Origin: Aliidiomarina sp047920995
Lineage (GTDB): Bacteria; Pseudomonadota; Gammaproteobacteria; Enterobacterales; Alteromonadaceae
DNA: 41,497 bases
Direction: 5' to 3'
Assembly (NCBI RefSeq): GCF_047920995.1
Contig: NZ_JBLRWZ010000024.1
Span: forward strand, 1 to 41,497
The notes beneath the pieces were generated by a model. The model was not told the DNA's origin. It ran no database searches and worked only from the letters and a program-made list of their open reading frames with translations. The translations under genes and the position numbers were made by a program. The stretch's first letter is position 1. The number at the start of each line of letters is the position of its first letter. This document shows positions 1-9,012 of this stretch, in pieces.

Positions 1-513
1 GGTTTCCAGTTCACGCTCAAGGTATTCGCCTACCTGTAAAAAGGCTTCATCTAAACGGCCGGTGTTTTCCCCTACATGCACAACCGCAATAACGAGCTTG
101 GGGAAACAATGTGGATATTCGGCCATTGCCGCCGATAAACTGCGGCCCCGCTCTAACTGATCACTAATCCCTTGTAGCGCTCGCCCTAAGCGACGATTGG
201 TGGAATTGCTAGCTAAGCCTTCAATGGCGCGCATCATGGGCACACCCGCTTTGGTAAGCGAGTACATTTGCCGAATAAACATGATTACATCGTTTAAAGG
301 TACCGAGCGGGTAAATATATCGCGCAGATCAATATCGAAAACGCCTTTCTCATCATCCTCTTTTTGGATGGTAATGGCGATTTCCTTAATCATCAGCGGG
401 GTTATTCCCTGCTGTATGAGAGTGCTGGCAATAGTGCGCTCGTTCATACCTGAACGTTCGCCGCTTATACGCTTACCTTCACTATCTCGGCCTTGATATT
501 GAAACTGTGGCAT
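1..513 (-). CDS. mshG: MSHA pilus inner-membrane platform protein MshG, 5' part (runs off window)
   Basis: The first 171 codons are visible, starting with ATG at 513 (MPQFQYQGRDSEGK...); the rest lies beyond position 1. The start is typical of the GspF/PilC family: a short beta-rich N-terminus, then a T2SF domain from about residue 70 with IRQMYSLTKAGVPMMRAIEG, matching the family's 'FTRQLATLLxAGVPLxxAL' core, and later VHVGENTGRLDEAF, matching 'VxxGExSGxLxxxL'. Family members are polytopic inner-membrane proteins that anchor the assembly ATPase and drive pilin extraction. It follows mshE after 5 bp, so it belongs to the same transcript. The family is certain; the MshG name comes from the MSHA context. 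Confidence 0.93.
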   Translation of the reverse strand, partial: MPQFQYQGRDSEGKRISGERSGMNERTIASTLIQQGITPLMIKEIAITIQKEDDEKGVFDIDLRDIFTRSVPLNDVIMFIRQMYSLTKAGVPMMRAIEGLASNSTNRRLGRALQGISDQLERGRSLSAAMAEYPHCFPKLVIAVVHVGENTGRLDEAFLQVGEYLERELET

Positions 514-518
514 AGCCT

Positions 519-2411
519 TTAGGTCTCATTCGTAGTGTTGAGTAACGATGCCAGCGAACGGCTTTTTTCCGGCTGTTTCGCTGTTGCATCGGCTTTTGCT
601 TTTAACTCTGCTGCTACCATTTTTTCCGCGGCATTTCTCACGGTATCTTCTTTACTCTTACTCGCGCCCTCTTCAGCTTCGGCTTCTGCTGCTTCATCAA
701 AATCAGGAACACCGGCAACCAGTGAGAGCACTTCTTCAATCGAAGTAATGCCCTGCTTCGCATAACCATAGCCTACTTGCGCTAAAGTGCGAAAATCTTT
801 ACTGCGCATGGCTGCTTGTGCGAAGCCTTCGGTATCTGAATCACGCAAGGCGCTCATCATATCTTCATCAATTTCGAGTAACTCGAATACGCCTACTCGG
901 CCTCGGTAGCCGGTTCTATTACACGATTGGCAACCACGGCCTTTTTTGTAGGTTTTACCCGCTTGCGATTCTTTAAACATCGCGCGCAACAGAGTGCGTT
1001 GGTAATCATCGGGCGCATGGTCTTCGGCGCAGTTTTCACACACCCGCCGCACTAGCCGTTGGGCTAACACCGCGCGCAATGCGCTGGCTACCAAATAGGG
1101 TGCTGCGCCCATATCAATTAAGCGCATCGCCGAAGTAATGGCATCATTGGTGTGCAATGTTGATAACACCAAGTGGCCGGTAATCGCACCACGTAGGCCA
1201 ATTTCTACGGTTTCTTGATCACGCATCTCCCCCACCATAATGATATCCGGATCTTGCCGCAAGGTAGTGCGTAACACGCGCGCAAAGGTGAGGCCAATTT
1301 TCGCATTCACCTGTACCTGTGATATCCGCGACATCCGATATTCTACTGGGTCTTCTACGGTAATAATTTTTTTGCGTGGTTCGTTTAGTTCGCTCAACAC
1401 GCCATACAAAGTGGTGGTTTTACCTGAACCTGTTGGCCCGGTTACCAAGATCATGCCGTAGGGGCGGGTCATGTGGTACCGCATTTTCTTCACCAACTCA
1501 GGCGGCATACCGGTTTTTTCTAAAGTTAACAGCCCGTTAGATTTATCCAGTAAACGCATTACGCAGGCTTCACCCCAGGCGGTAGGTAAGGTAGATAAAC
1601 GCACATCGAGATGATGCTCACGCACCTTCATTTCAAAGCGGCCATCTTGGGGTAGGCGCTTTTCGGCGATATCTAACCCCGCCATCAACTTCAACCGCAA
1701 TACTAAGCCCGCGGCAATGTTTTTTTCATCGAGAATATTTTCTTGTAACTGGCCATCTACCCGCACGCGAATGCGTAACGATGTTTCATCGGGCTCTAAG
1801 TGAATATCAGAAGCGCGAACCTGCACGGCATCGGCAAAAATAGAGTTTAATAAGCGCGCTACCGTTACTTCATCATCGCTGGCATCGATTAGGTTGCCGA
1901 GGCCAAAATCAGAATCTACGTTCGCTTCTTCTTGTAACTGGCTGGCGTATTGTTCAATTTCCGCGGTGCGCCGATATACGCTATCAAAGGCATCATAAAG
2001 CTGCCCTTCTGAAACTAGCGCCAGCTCTAACTCACGGGGCTGTATAAGGGCAGCTATGGCATCTACTGCGTTCAAATCGGCAGGGTCACTCATGGCTACT
2101 AACACACGGTGCTCATCGGATTTTATTGCGAGAGCACGATGTCGGCGCGCCTGCACCTCAGGAATGAGCTTAGCGTTCTCTTCGCTGGTGCGAACTTCAG
2201 AGAGATTCAGCAAGGGTAAATCGAGCTGATGGGCTAAGAATTCCATCAACTGATGTTCTTTTACATAGCCTTTTTCAATGAGAATATTACCGATTTTACG
2301 GCCAGTTTGGCGCTGCTCAGCGAGCACCTCACTAAGCTGTTCATCAGTAATTACATGCTCATGGGCGAGTAAATCACCCAAGCGCATTCTTAGGCGCGGA
2401 CGATGTGCCAT
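519..2411 (-). CDS. mshE: MSHA pilus assembly ATPase MshE (GspE/PilB family, c-di-GMP-binding N-domain)
   Basis: 630-aa hexameric extension ATPase of the MSHA pilus. Residues about 8-66 hold two consecutive MshEN-type repeats (RLGDLL...L...L..Q, then KIGNILIEKGYV...L..FL..Q), the module shown in Vibrio MshE and relatives to bind c-di-GMP. The catalytic half has Walker A GPTGSGKT at about 323-330, a Walker B region ending VGEMRD near 395, and a four-cysteine zinc site (CENC near 455, CQSC near 495). In the first repeat the usual glycine of the 'xxGxI' stretch is His, while the second repeat keeps Gly. The start ATG overlaps the mshN stop by one base (TAATG). The C-terminal 50 residues are rich in Ala, Lys and Glu. 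Confidence 0.95.
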   Translation of the reverse strand: MAHRPRLRMRLGDLLAHEHVITDEQLSEVLAEQRQTGRKIGNILIEKGYVKEHQLMEFLAHQLDLPLLNLSEVRTSEENAKLIPEVQARRHRALAIKSDEHRVLVAMSDPADLNAVDAIAALIQPRELELALVSEGQLYDAFDSVYRRTAEIEQYASQLQEEANVDSDFGLGNLIDASDDEVTVARLLNSIFADAVQVRASDIHLEPDETSLRIRVRVDGQLQENILDEKNIAAGLVLRLKLMAGLDIAEKRLPQDGRFEMKVREHHLDVRLSTLPTAWGEACVMRLLDKSNGLLTLEKTGMPPELVKKMRYHMTRPYGMILVTGPTGSGKTTTLYGVLSELNEPRKKIITVEDPVEYRMSRISQVQVNAKIGLTFARVLRTTLRQDPDIIMVGEMRDQETVEIGLRGAITGHLVLSTLHTNDAITSAMRLIDMGAAPYLVASALRAVLAQRLVRRVCENCAEDHAPDDYQRTLLRAMFKESQAGKTYKKGRGCQSCNRTGYRGRVGVFELLEIDEDMMSALRDSDTEGFAQAAMRSKDFRTLAQVGYGYAKQGITSIEEVLSLVAGVPDFDEAAEAEAEEGASKSKEDTVRNAAEKMVAAELKAKADATAKQPEKSRSLASLLNTTNET

Positions 2412-3553
2412 TAGTAACTTAATCCCTCTCGCCGATCCATTACAAAACGTCTTGATTCTGCAGTTAAGCGCGTATCCCGCAACGCTTGCCGATACGCTTC
2501 AGCCGCTTCTGCGCGTTCACCATTCATTTCTAACGCGTACCCTAGGCCTAACCACCAAGTACCTTGGTTCGGCCGCCAGGTTACCAGCTCGCGATAACTG
2601 TGCACAGCCACACCATAATAACCTAGTTCAGTTGCCAATGAGCCGCGTAAGATAAAGATATCAGCATCTGTAGGCAATATGCTACTAGTACCATTTAATA
2701 CTTGCAGCGCTTCTTCAAGATCACCAGCACGCACTAGAATTCGCGCTTCCACTAGGCGAAACTCATTAAAGTTAGGCGCCAGCTGTTGGCCTGCGGCCAA
2801 TAGCTGCAGTGCTTCATTTAGTGCGCCGCGTGAAAACAGCAATACTGCTAATTCGAGGCGCGCTTCATGGTGCATCGCATCGCGCTCTAACGCGGTGCGA
2901 AAGTGCTGAATCGCGCCAGGTTGATTTGCATTGCGTAACTCGCGCATGCCATCTCGATACGCTGCTTCTGCACCACCTTCCGTGCTAGCGCCAGTGCGCG
3001 ATACTTGCATTTCGCTATTACGTGGTGCGGCTTGTGTTGTTGCAGCTGTTGTTGTAGTAGCTGCTGTGGTAATTGCGGAAGCGGATGTTGTACTAGTATT
3101 TACGCCCGAATGCATAGCTACAGCTGTATCGCTATCATCAACTACTGAACCATTCTGCGCATAAGAATCCTCAGCTGCTGCTCCGCCTCCTGTGCCACTA
3201 GCCCCGTTAGCGCCGTTCTCTGCAGCGCTAATACCATTTGCAGTAACGTTTGCGCTGCTAGTTTCCATACCAGAGCCCACCGCAGCACTCGCGGTTTGCT
3301 GCTCAAGTTGGGTTTCTGTGCTCGCCATTGTACTAGTGATTGGCGGCTCAGATAATTCTGCGCCTGGGTTCACCCCTAACCAGATAGCTAAAACAATAAT
3401 AATTGCCACACCGCCTCCTGCTATACCAAATTTAATACGCTTATCCTGCGCTGGTTTCGGAATATACACATCGGATGGCTTCGAGCTTTCTTCACCATCT
3501 ACTTTCTTATCGCGCTTATCGATATCGCGCAGCATTTGGTTAATGATACTCAT
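2411..3553 (-). CDS. mshN: MSHA biogenesis protein MshN (TPR protein)
   Basis: Bitopic inner-membrane protein with periplasmic tetratricopeptide repeats. I place the start at ATG 3553 (MSIINQMLRDIDKR...), giving 380 aa: this start forms an ATGA overlap with the mshM stop, has an AGGA about 11 nt upstream, and matches the conserved MSHA MshN N-terminus. An in-frame ATG at 3565 (MDKF...) has no properly spaced Shine-Dalgarno. After a short cytoplasmic stretch comes a membrane segment at about residues 40-60 (FGIAGGGVAIIIVLAIWLG), then a long Ser/Thr/Ala/Gly-rich linker to about residue 185, then TPR units (AAYRDGMRELRN..., ALERDAMHHEARLELAVLLF...). It probably contributes to the periplasmic part of the pilus machine and secretin assembly. 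Confidence 0.9.
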   Translation of the reverse strand: MSIINQMLRDIDKRDKKVDGEESSKPSDVYIPKPAQDKRIKFGIAGGGVAIIIVLAIWLGVNPGAELSEPPITSTMASTETQLEQQTASAAVGSGMETSSANVTANGISAAENGANGASGTGGGAAAEDSYAQNGSVVDDSDTAVAMHSGVNTSTTSASAITTAATTTTAATTQAAPRNSEMQVSRTGASTEGGAEAAYRDGMRELRNANQPGAIQHFRTALERDAMHHEARLELAVLLFSRGALNEALQLLAAGQQLAPNFNEFRLVEARILVRAGDLEEALQVLNGTSSILPTDADIFILRGSLATELGYYGVAVHSYRELVTWRPNQGTWWLGLGYALEMNGERAEAAEAYRQALRDTRLTAESRRFVMDRREGLSY

Positions 3554-4461
3554 AAATTTATCCATCCTAGGCTAACGGCAAGGCCGAGCATTCCTGCACA
3601 CACTGCCGCAAAGCCAATTGTGAACCATAGCCAATCTTGCTTTTTCGGCATGGTTGCATCTTCTGTATCGGCTATAGCGGCCTTAATATCGGCCACTGTT
3701 ACCGTATGTCTGCCATTTCCGTATGCCAGTAATAATGATTTGTGGGTTAACAAATTTACCAAGCGTGGTACACCGCGGCTGCCTTGATGCAGCCAGCTAA
3801 CTACTTCATCGGGGAATAACTCAGGGCCTTTATAGCCAGCCCGCTTCGCCCGGTGGCGAATATATCGTTTTAGCTCTTCTTCCCGTAACGTACTAAGCCG
3901 ATAGGAAAAGCCGATGCGTTGGCGAAGCTGGCGCAACTCGCGGGTTGCTAAGCGCTCATCAAGCTCTGGCTGACCAAACATTACCAGCTGCACGAGTTTG
4001 CGAGTTTCAGTTTCTAAATTAGAAAACAAGCGTAGCGCTTCTAAACTATCGGTGGGTAAGGCTTGCGCCTCATCAATAATCAACACCACCGAATGGCCGG
4101 AATTATTTATTTCTAGTAACTTCTGCTCAATTAATCGGGTTAACTGATGTGGATCGGCTTCATCATCGTACTCCACCCCTAGCTCTGCTGCTATCGCATG
4201 GCGCAACTCATTCGGGTTTAAGTACGGGTTTGGCACATAGGCGGTTACAAAATGGTTGGAAATTTCATTCAGTAGCTTGCGGCAAAGGATGGTTTTTCCA
4301 GTACCCACTTCACCGGTAACTTTAATGAACCCTTCTCCGGTTTTTAGCGCCGTAGAAAGCACCTGCAGTGCTTCTTCATGGCCTTGTAACTCGCAGTAAA
4401 AACCGGTATTCGGAGTTAACGTGAACGGTAACTCCGAAAAACCGAAGTGGTACAAATACAT
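3550..4461 (-). CDS. mshM: MSHA biogenesis AAA+ ATPase MshM (ExeA/GspA-like)
   Basis: 303 aa. The N-terminus MYLYHFGFSELPFTLTPNT is the signature of the ExeA/GspA/MshM family. Walker A is GEVGTGKT at about 50-57 and Walker B is VVLIIDEAQ near 125, followed by an AAA+ sensor/arginine region (ETRKLVQLVMFGQPELDERL). A single hydrophobic segment at the C-terminus (about 277-299) would tether the ATPase domain to the inner membrane, with almost nothing left for a periplasmic peptidoglycan-binding part. ExeA-type proteins help the secretin multimerise through the cell wall, which fits its place directly after mshL (9-bp gap). Its stop overlaps the mshN start in an ATGA. Confidence 0.93.
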   Translation of the reverse strand: MYLYHFGFSELPFTLTPNTGFYCELQGHEEALQVLSTALKTGEGFIKVTGEVGTGKTILCRKLLNEISNHFVTAYVPNPYLNPNELRHAIAAELGVEYDDEADPHQLTRLIEQKLLEINNSGHSVVLIIDEAQALPTDSLEALRLFSNLETETRKLVQLVMFGQPELDERLATRELRQLRQRIGFSYRLSTLREEELKRYIRHRAKRAGYKGPELFPDEVVSWLHQGSRGVPRLVNLLTHKSLLLAYGNGRHTVTVADIKAAIADTEDATMPKKQDWLWFTIGFAAVCAGMLGLAVSLGWINL

Positions 4462-4470
4462 GCAACTTCC

Positions 4471-6138
4471 TTACTGGCTTTCATACCAGCGCCGTAATAG
4501 CTCGCGCGAACTCTCAAGCTCAGTATCCCATGTATCTACGCCAACAATGGTTGGCCGTAACATGATCACTAATTCTTTTTTAACTTCGCGCTGACGGCGG
4601 TTTTTAAACAATTCGCCAATACCAGGAATATTTCCTAATAACGGCACTTGCGATACTTGGTCAGTATAAGAGGTTTGCATTAAACCACCAATCACCACTA
4701 CTTCACCATCGCGTGCACGAATAATGGTATCGGCTTCACGAATATTGCTCCGTGCTAATGGTAATACTAACGTTTCGCCCGATAGCGTAATGCGCTTTTC
4801 CTGTTCCGTTGTTTCAGTAACCGATGGGCGAATGTGCAAGGTAATGGTGCCGTCGTCACTAATTTGCGGTGTTACATCTAGGGCGATACCGGAGAAGAAC
4901 GGCGTTAACTGAATGTTTGGCGTTGTAGAAGTTGCAGTACCAGTAACTGTAGTGGTAGATACATCGGTAACGAAGTATTCATCTTCACCAATCTTAATCA
5001 CCGCTTTTTGGTTGTTCGTAGCCGTTACCCGTGGGTTAGAGAGCACTTGCACCTGCCCCTGAGTTGCCAGCATTTCTAACATACCGCTAAAACTGCCGCT
5101 CTGAAATTGCATGCCAACGATACCGCCGAGGGTACTGGTATCGAGATCTTGAGAGCCAAAGGTGAATTCGGTAACACCACCGCCAACGCGGCTAGTTACT
5201 TTGCTCCAATCAATGCCCTGTTGATAACCCTCACTCAAACTTACTTCTACGATACGGGCTTCCAACACCACCTGGCGCTGCAAACTATTTTCGGCGGAGC
5301 TTAAGAAATCACGGGCAGAACGAATTTCATGCGGGTACGCAGTTACTGTAGCCAAGCCTGCTTGTGGTGAAACCACCACGCGGCGACCATCGCCAGAACC
5401 TACAATGCCGCTTAAGGCATCGGCTAAATCATCCCAGAAGTCAGTTTCGGAAGTGGTAGAAATCATCGAGCCAGTTTGCCCAGCGCGGCCCATACCACCT
5501 TGCCCACCGAGGCCACCTAAACCGCCGCCAGCACCACCAAAACCGCCAGCACCACCAAAGCCGCCACCTTGGCCGCCCAGCTGGCCACCACCGCGGTTAT
5601 TCTGGTTATCTTGGTCGGCAACACCGCCAGATGAGATCATGGTATTCGACATACCAAAACGGCTTAGTGCAAGGTAATTTAAGCTAATGGTTTCGGTACG
5701 CATACCCGCAGGGAATACTCGGTAAATACCCGATTCACGGCGAATATCGTAGCCATAAATATCTTGTACTACAGCAAAGGCTTCTTGCATGGTTACATTA
5801 CGCAAGTTAACTGTTATGGCCCCGGTAATTTGCGGATGCACAACTACGCTATAAGGCGAATCATCGGTAATTTGCGCAAAGAAATCGGCGGCATCTACAT
5901 CGCGTGCTTGAATTGAGAAGCGCGGTTCTTCGTATTGGCGTTGTTCTTGTAAAGCGCTCGCTGGCCGGCGTAATTCATCACGCACAGAAGAAGGCAAGCT
6001 TGCCGGTGCGCTGCGGGTTGATTCACCGGTTCGTAACGCGTTTTCCGCTTCTGCAAGTAGCTCATCGTTTGGCTTTGTTACACATCCTGTGAGCACACCG
6101 ATGGTAATTATGGCTGTTATGCTATTTCGTAATTTCAT
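4471..6138 (-). CDS. mshL: MSHA pilus outer-membrane secretin MshL
   Basis: 555-aa secretin forming the outer-membrane pore for the pilus. It starts with a lipoprotein signal (lipobox LTGC, Cys at about 19), then a secretin N-domain near residues 75-165 (FSIQARDVDAADFFAQI; ITVNLRNVTMQEAF). Residues about 182-220 are an extreme Gly-rich stretch (FGGAGGFGGAGGG), probably a flexible linker in an N-domain loop. The C-terminal half is the secretin beta-barrel domain, ending with the family hallmark VPLLGNIPGIGELFK followed by KKELVIMLRPTIV. The start ATG overlaps the mshK stop in an ATGA, consistent with translational coupling. A Pro-rich reading frame on the opposite strand over the Gly-rich segment is a composition artefact. 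Confidence 0.95.
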   Translation of the reverse strand: MKLRNSITAIITIGVLTGCVTKPNDELLAEAENALRTGESTRSAPASLPSSVRDELRRPASALQEQRQYEEPRFSIQARDVDAADFFAQITDDSPYSVVVHPQITGAITVNLRNVTMQEAFAVVQDIYGYDIRRESGIYRVFPAGMRTETISLNYLALSRFGMSNTMISSGGVADQDNQNNRGGGQLGGQGGGFGGAGGFGGAGGGLGGLGGQGGMGRAGQTGSMISTTSETDFWDDLADALSGIVGSGDGRRVVVSPQAGLATVTAYPHEIRSARDFLSSAENSLQRQVVLEARIVEVSLSEGYQQGIDWSKVTSRVGGGVTEFTFGSQDLDTSTLGGIVGMQFQSGSFSGMLEMLATQGQVQVLSNPRVTATNNQKAVIKIGEDEYFVTDVSTTTVTGTATSTTPNIQLTPFFSGIALDVTPQISDDGTITLHIRPSVTETTEQEKRITLSGETLVLPLARSNIREADTIIRARDGEVVVIGGLMQTSYTDQVSQVPLLGNIPGIGELFKNRRQREVKKELVIMLRPTIVGVDTWDTELESSRELLRRWYESQ

Positions 6139-6485
6139 CCGTTATCCCTTACTTCGGTTTTCCGCAATTCACCAAATACGGACAGCACTAAAACCTCGTT
6201 GCCCCGCCGCAATGTTACTCTGTTTCTATCGATACGGCTTACTCGCCATTCATCAATGTAATCTCCTAAACGAAGATGTTCATCATTTACGAGCGCTACC
6301 CGCTTCCCAGAAACTGTGGTTATCATTTTTACTTGGTATGTTTTTACTTCCGTAATGCCATCGCCGATAGCCGTAACGTGCCGAGGTGGCCGCGTTGGAT
6401 CGCGTTCGCTATTCGCGAAACTCGCGTTCGATAGCAACAAGCTCCCTGCTATTGCAGCGGTTAATGTAAAAGCTAATCGTTTCAT
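6135..6485 (-). CDS. mshK: MSHA biogenesis protein MshK (PilP-like)
   Basis: A small exported protein of 116 aa with an N-terminal signal peptide (MKRLAFTLTAAIAGSLLLSNASFA, cleavage near residue 25). The mature part begins with RDPTRPP, the short motif that links GspC/PilP/MshK proteins, then a compact beta-rich domain (VNDEHLRLGDYIDEWRVSRI; VTLRRGNEVLVLSVFG) like the HR domain of GspC/PilP. By family knowledge it bridges the inner-membrane MshI/MshJ complex and the secretin MshL. It is coupled on both sides by 4-bp overlaps with mshJ and mshL. Confidence 0.87.
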   Translation of the reverse strand: MKRLAFTLTAAIAGSLLLSNASFANSERDPTRPPRHVTAIGDGITEVKTYQVKMITTVSGKRVALVNDEHLRLGDYIDEWRVSRIDRNRVTLRRGNEVLVLSVFGELRKTEVRDNG

Positions 6486-7147
6486 TCCGTAACCTTCTGC
6501 TGCGTAAGCGTAAATAAACGCAAGGTAACCCGTGAATTCGGATGTTGCTCTACTTCATACTGAATACCTTGCCAATACGAGCCATAAGGCAAATCTTGCA
6601 AACGATTTAAATAATCGCGTATGGCGAAGTAGCGCCCCTCTAGGGTTACTTCTACATCATGCCGATAAATTGGATATTCCACACGATTCTCTAAAAATAC
6701 GGCCGGCGGCTGAATAACAAAAGACCGCACCGATACTTGGTTAGTAGATGAACGCTGCGCTGTACCCTCGAGCATACTTTGCATCCAGGTAATAAGTGCA
6801 TGCGGCTCGATAAAGTACGCCACTTCTGCAAGCTCAGTGCTTAAACGCTCTGATTGCAGGGTTAATTGCCGCAATTGCTGTTCTAGAGGCCGATTCGGGT
6901 TCTCATTTAAGCGCCCTTGTAGCTGGCGAATTTCCCGATCATATTGGGCGGTAGAAGCGGTAAGTTGCGCAAGCTGGCGCTCCTTATCTTCTCGATCTAA
7001 GAACACCGGCTCTACCATTAAAATATAAAGCAACCAAGTAAAACCAAATATCGCGAGTACCGCTAACACCCACTGATCACGATTAGATTTATCGCCAAAC
7101 CAAGCTTGGCCGCGCTTCATTACTTGTTTGAAATAAATTCCGCTCAT
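6482..7147 (-). CDS. mshJ: MSHA biogenesis protein MshJ (PilO-like)
   Basis: 221-aa bitopic inner-membrane protein. A short cytoplasmic N-terminus is followed by one membrane segment (about 27-47, WVLAVLAIFGFTWLLYILM), then a coiled-coil-prone stretch rich in Gln, Leu, Arg and Glu (about 55-105), then a globular periplasmic domain with a ferredoxin-like pattern (VEYPIYRHDVEVTLEGRY; AIRDYLNRLQDLPYGSYW). This is the PilO/GspM layout; the protein pairs with a PilN-like partner to form the periplasmic alignment complex. That partner is encoded immediately upstream with a 4-bp overlap. The Mature sequence itself is poorly conserved in the family, so synteny carries much of the name. Confidence 0.87.
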   Translation of the reverse strand: MSGIYFKQVMKRGQAWFGDKSNRDQWVLAVLAIFGFTWLLYILMVEPVFLDREDKERQLAQLTASTAQYDREIRQLQGRLNENPNRPLEQQLRQLTLQSERLSTELAEVAYFIEPHALITWMQSMLEGTAQRSSTNQVSVRSFVIQPPAVFLENRVEYPIYRHDVEVTLEGRYFAIRDYLNRLQDLPYGSYWQGIQYEVEQHPNSRVTLRLFTLTQQKVTE

Positions 7148-7884
7148 AATGTAGCCTCCGTGCTTACCAACGCCATGCGTGCGCGTGCCAAAAGATAGCT
7201 GGCTTCTAAACGCTGCGTACTGGCGCTTTCATCGGCATCTTCCGCTTCAATTTCATCTACGGCATCATCTACCGCTGAACTTGCCGGGCGAGCATCACCT
7301 TCAACTTCTAGGCCTGAAACCACAAAACTTAAGCCGATATCCTCTACTCGGTTCATTTGAATGCGGCCAAAGTGGCGGCGGCTTAAATGCTCTTTATCGC
7401 GGAACTGCTGCATCCAATATGGCAATATGGCCGGATCCACAGTGAAGCCATGTAAATTCAACACGCCATTATTTTCTTCTACCTTCGTAAGCCAAATGCC
7501 GTTTTGATGCACTTGCGCTAACTCGGTAAGAATCGCCGCGTAATCGAAGCTTTGTACCCGGCCGATTTCGCGAAACTCTACTAAAATACTGCGTTGGTTT
7601 TGCGTTCGGGCACGTAGTACTCGCACGCGCCGCTCAAGCTCTGGATCTACTCGCAGCTGCGCTACTTGCGCGGATAATTGCGTGAGCAATTGTTGTTTCT
7701 GCCGCTGTTCTTGTTGCGCTACGTTTACTTGGTTAGTAAGGCTAAGCGCTTGCACTTCTAGCACAACACGCAAGCCAACCGCTGCTACCCACACCAAGAG
7801 CATTACGGTAAGTACGCGTTGAAAATCAAGAAATGGGCGTTTGGGCAGTAAATCTGCGCGATATAGATTTATAGTATGTTTCAT
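7144..7884 (-). CDS. PilN-like MSHA biogenesis protein (MshI2)
   Basis: 246-aa bitopic protein: MKHTINLYRADLLPKRPFLDF (the PilN-type cytoplasmic 'INLY...LLP' peptide that docks on PilM/MshI), a membrane helix at about 27-47, a coiled coil rich in Gln (QQEQRQKQQLLTQLSAQVAQL), and a periplasmic PilN domain (ILTELAQVHQNGIWLTKVEE; LNLHGFTVDPAILPYWMQQF). The C-terminal 45 residues are acidic (DDAVDEIEAEDADES) and look disordered. In some genomes the PilM-like and PilN-like parts are labelled MshI and MshI2. Overlaps by 4 bp with both mshI and mshJ. Confidence 0.85.
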   Translation of the reverse strand: MKHTINLYRADLLPKRPFLDFQRVLTVMLLVWVAAVGLRVVLEVQALSLTNQVNVAQQEQRQKQQLLTQLSAQVAQLRVDPELERRVRVLRARTQNQRSILVEFREIGRVQSFDYAAILTELAQVHQNGIWLTKVEENNGVLNLHGFTVDPAILPYWMQQFRDKEHLSRRHFGRIQMNRVEDIGLSFVVSGLEVEGDARPASSAVDDAVDEIEAEDADESASTQRLEASYLLARARMALVSTEATL

Positions 7885-8885
7885 GCGGTAGCCTTCCCTG
7901 CTGCTGGTGCGGCTTCATAAGCATGTGTGGCTGGCGTGTTCTTGCCCATGAACCACTGTAGGCCACCGATAGCTAGCAGATTACTATAATCGGCTTTCGC
8001 TGATTGCTGCGCCCACTCTGGATACGCTGAGATGGTTATCTGCATACCCAGCTGCTGCGAAATGGCCTCGCACAACTCTTCTTTCTGACCATTTTCGAAC
8101 AACAGCTCGATCTCATTAATCGGATCTTGCCGCATGGGGCCCGAAAAGAAATCTAATAAACGTTGTAACTCGAGCGCAAAGCCTTCAATAAGCTTAGTAT
8201 CTTCTACCTTAAGCGTATAAGGATCGTAGGTATAACGTAAACGACGCGACACAAACCAATGGCCGTTGGCAATAATATGCAGTTGCGCACGTTCACGAGG
8301 TAACTGAGTTACCATCATGAGCCTACGATTTGCTTCAGGCCAGCTGCCGAACACCAAATCGCTATGCACAATGCCTTTAATTTTAAAGTTAAACTCGCTA
8401 ATAACGGCCACAATAGGCTGCACGAACTCACGGCTCGCGGCCACTACATGAATTTCGTTTTTACCAGGAGGCTGAATGGGCGGATCGAAATAATCCACCA
8501 ATAAATCGGTAGCCGCAATCGGCACTAAATCACGCAACGACCATTGCAATGAAGATGCAATTTCTGCTGGTGGCAGCTCTGGGCGCTCTACGTTTACTTG
8601 GGAAATCAGCTCAGAACTTAGCACGATTTGAAGCGGTGCGTTTTTATACCCCAAGCGCTTGTGTTTTAACAGTAATTCATTTACCGCATTGGCATGATCA
8701 CCAAGTTGCACAGGCAAGGTATCGCTTTCTACCAGTTTCCAATAATCACCTGCAAAACTTAAGCCGGTAGATTCTTCTTCTGGGCATGCTTCGAGCGCCG
8801 CGAGCGACACAACCGAATCACCAATACCAAGCGCGAATAGATGCTTGGTTTTATTCATCATTGGAAATTTGCGAAAAAACGACAT
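7881..8885 (-). CDS. mshI: MSHA biogenesis protein MshI (PilM-like), first gene of the operon
   Basis: 334-aa cytoplasmic protein with the actin-like PilM/GspL fold: a phosphate-1-like GIGDSVVSLAAL near residue 20, then alternating beta/alpha segments (LQIVLSSELISQVNVERPEL; IHVVAASREFVQPIVAVISE). The family forms a cytoplasmic ring that contacts the assembly ATPase and the PilN-type peptide. The start ATG at 8885 has AGGA 5 nt upstream; internal ATGs at 8861 and 8858 lack one. It is the first gene of the tightly overlapped msh series. In Vibrio the gene before mshI is mshH (csrD); here the 221-bp upstream region is followed by pyrC, so csrD is not part of this locus. Confidence 0.88.
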   Translation of the reverse strand: MSFFRKFPMMNKTKHLFALGIGDSVVSLAALEACPEEESTGLSFAGDYWKLVESDTLPVQLGDHANAVNELLLKHKRLGYKNAPLQIVLSSELISQVNVERPELPPAEIASSLQWSLRDLVPIAATDLLVDYFDPPIQPPGKNEIHVVAASREFVQPIVAVISEFNFKIKGIVHSDLVFGSWPEANRRLMMVTQLPRERAQLHIIANGHWFVSRRLRYTYDPYTLKVEDTKLIEGFALELQRLLDFFSGPMRQDPINEIELLFENGQKEELCEAISQQLGMQITISAYPEWAQQSAKADYSNLLAIGGLQWFMGKNTPATHAYEAAPAAGKATA

Positions 8886-8996
8886 GGCGTCCTACCCTTC
8901 GTTCAGCTTTGTGGATTACGTTAGCTTTTATTTTTATCTACATAACAGAGTATATAGCTGATTTGTTAAAACTTCCTGATAAAAGAGTATAAATAC

Positions 8997-9012
8997 TTTC
9001 TGCAAGCAGAAA
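8997..9012. other. Short inverted repeat in the pyrC-mshI gap
   Basis: The 221-bp gap 8886-9106 lies after pyrC and before mshI. It contains TTTCTGC-AA-GCAGAAA (8997-9012), with an adjacent AGTAT-AA-ATACT palindrome. On the minus strand no convincing U-run follows, so this may be a weak pyrC terminator or part of the msh promoter region. I could not find a -35/-10 pair of good quality for mshI here; TATACT occurs on the minus strand at about 8949-8954 without a matching -35. Confidence 0.3.

Noticed and set aside
197..496. 99-codon plus-strand reading frame
   Set aside because: It overlaps mshG entirely on the other strand and has no recognisable protein features.
3554..3565. Upstream ATG of mshN (MDKF)
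   Set aside because: No spaced ribosome site; the ATG at 3553 overlaps the mshM stop and matches the family N-terminus.
5480..5620. Tandem repeat or mobile insertion in mshL
   Set aside because: The Gly-rich DNA is repetitive in composition but stays in frame within a normal secretin; a linker is enough to explain it.
5405..5677. Pro-rich protein on the plus strand
   Set aside because: It is the antisense of the Gly-rich segment of mshL (Gly codons read backwards give Pro), with no ribosome site.
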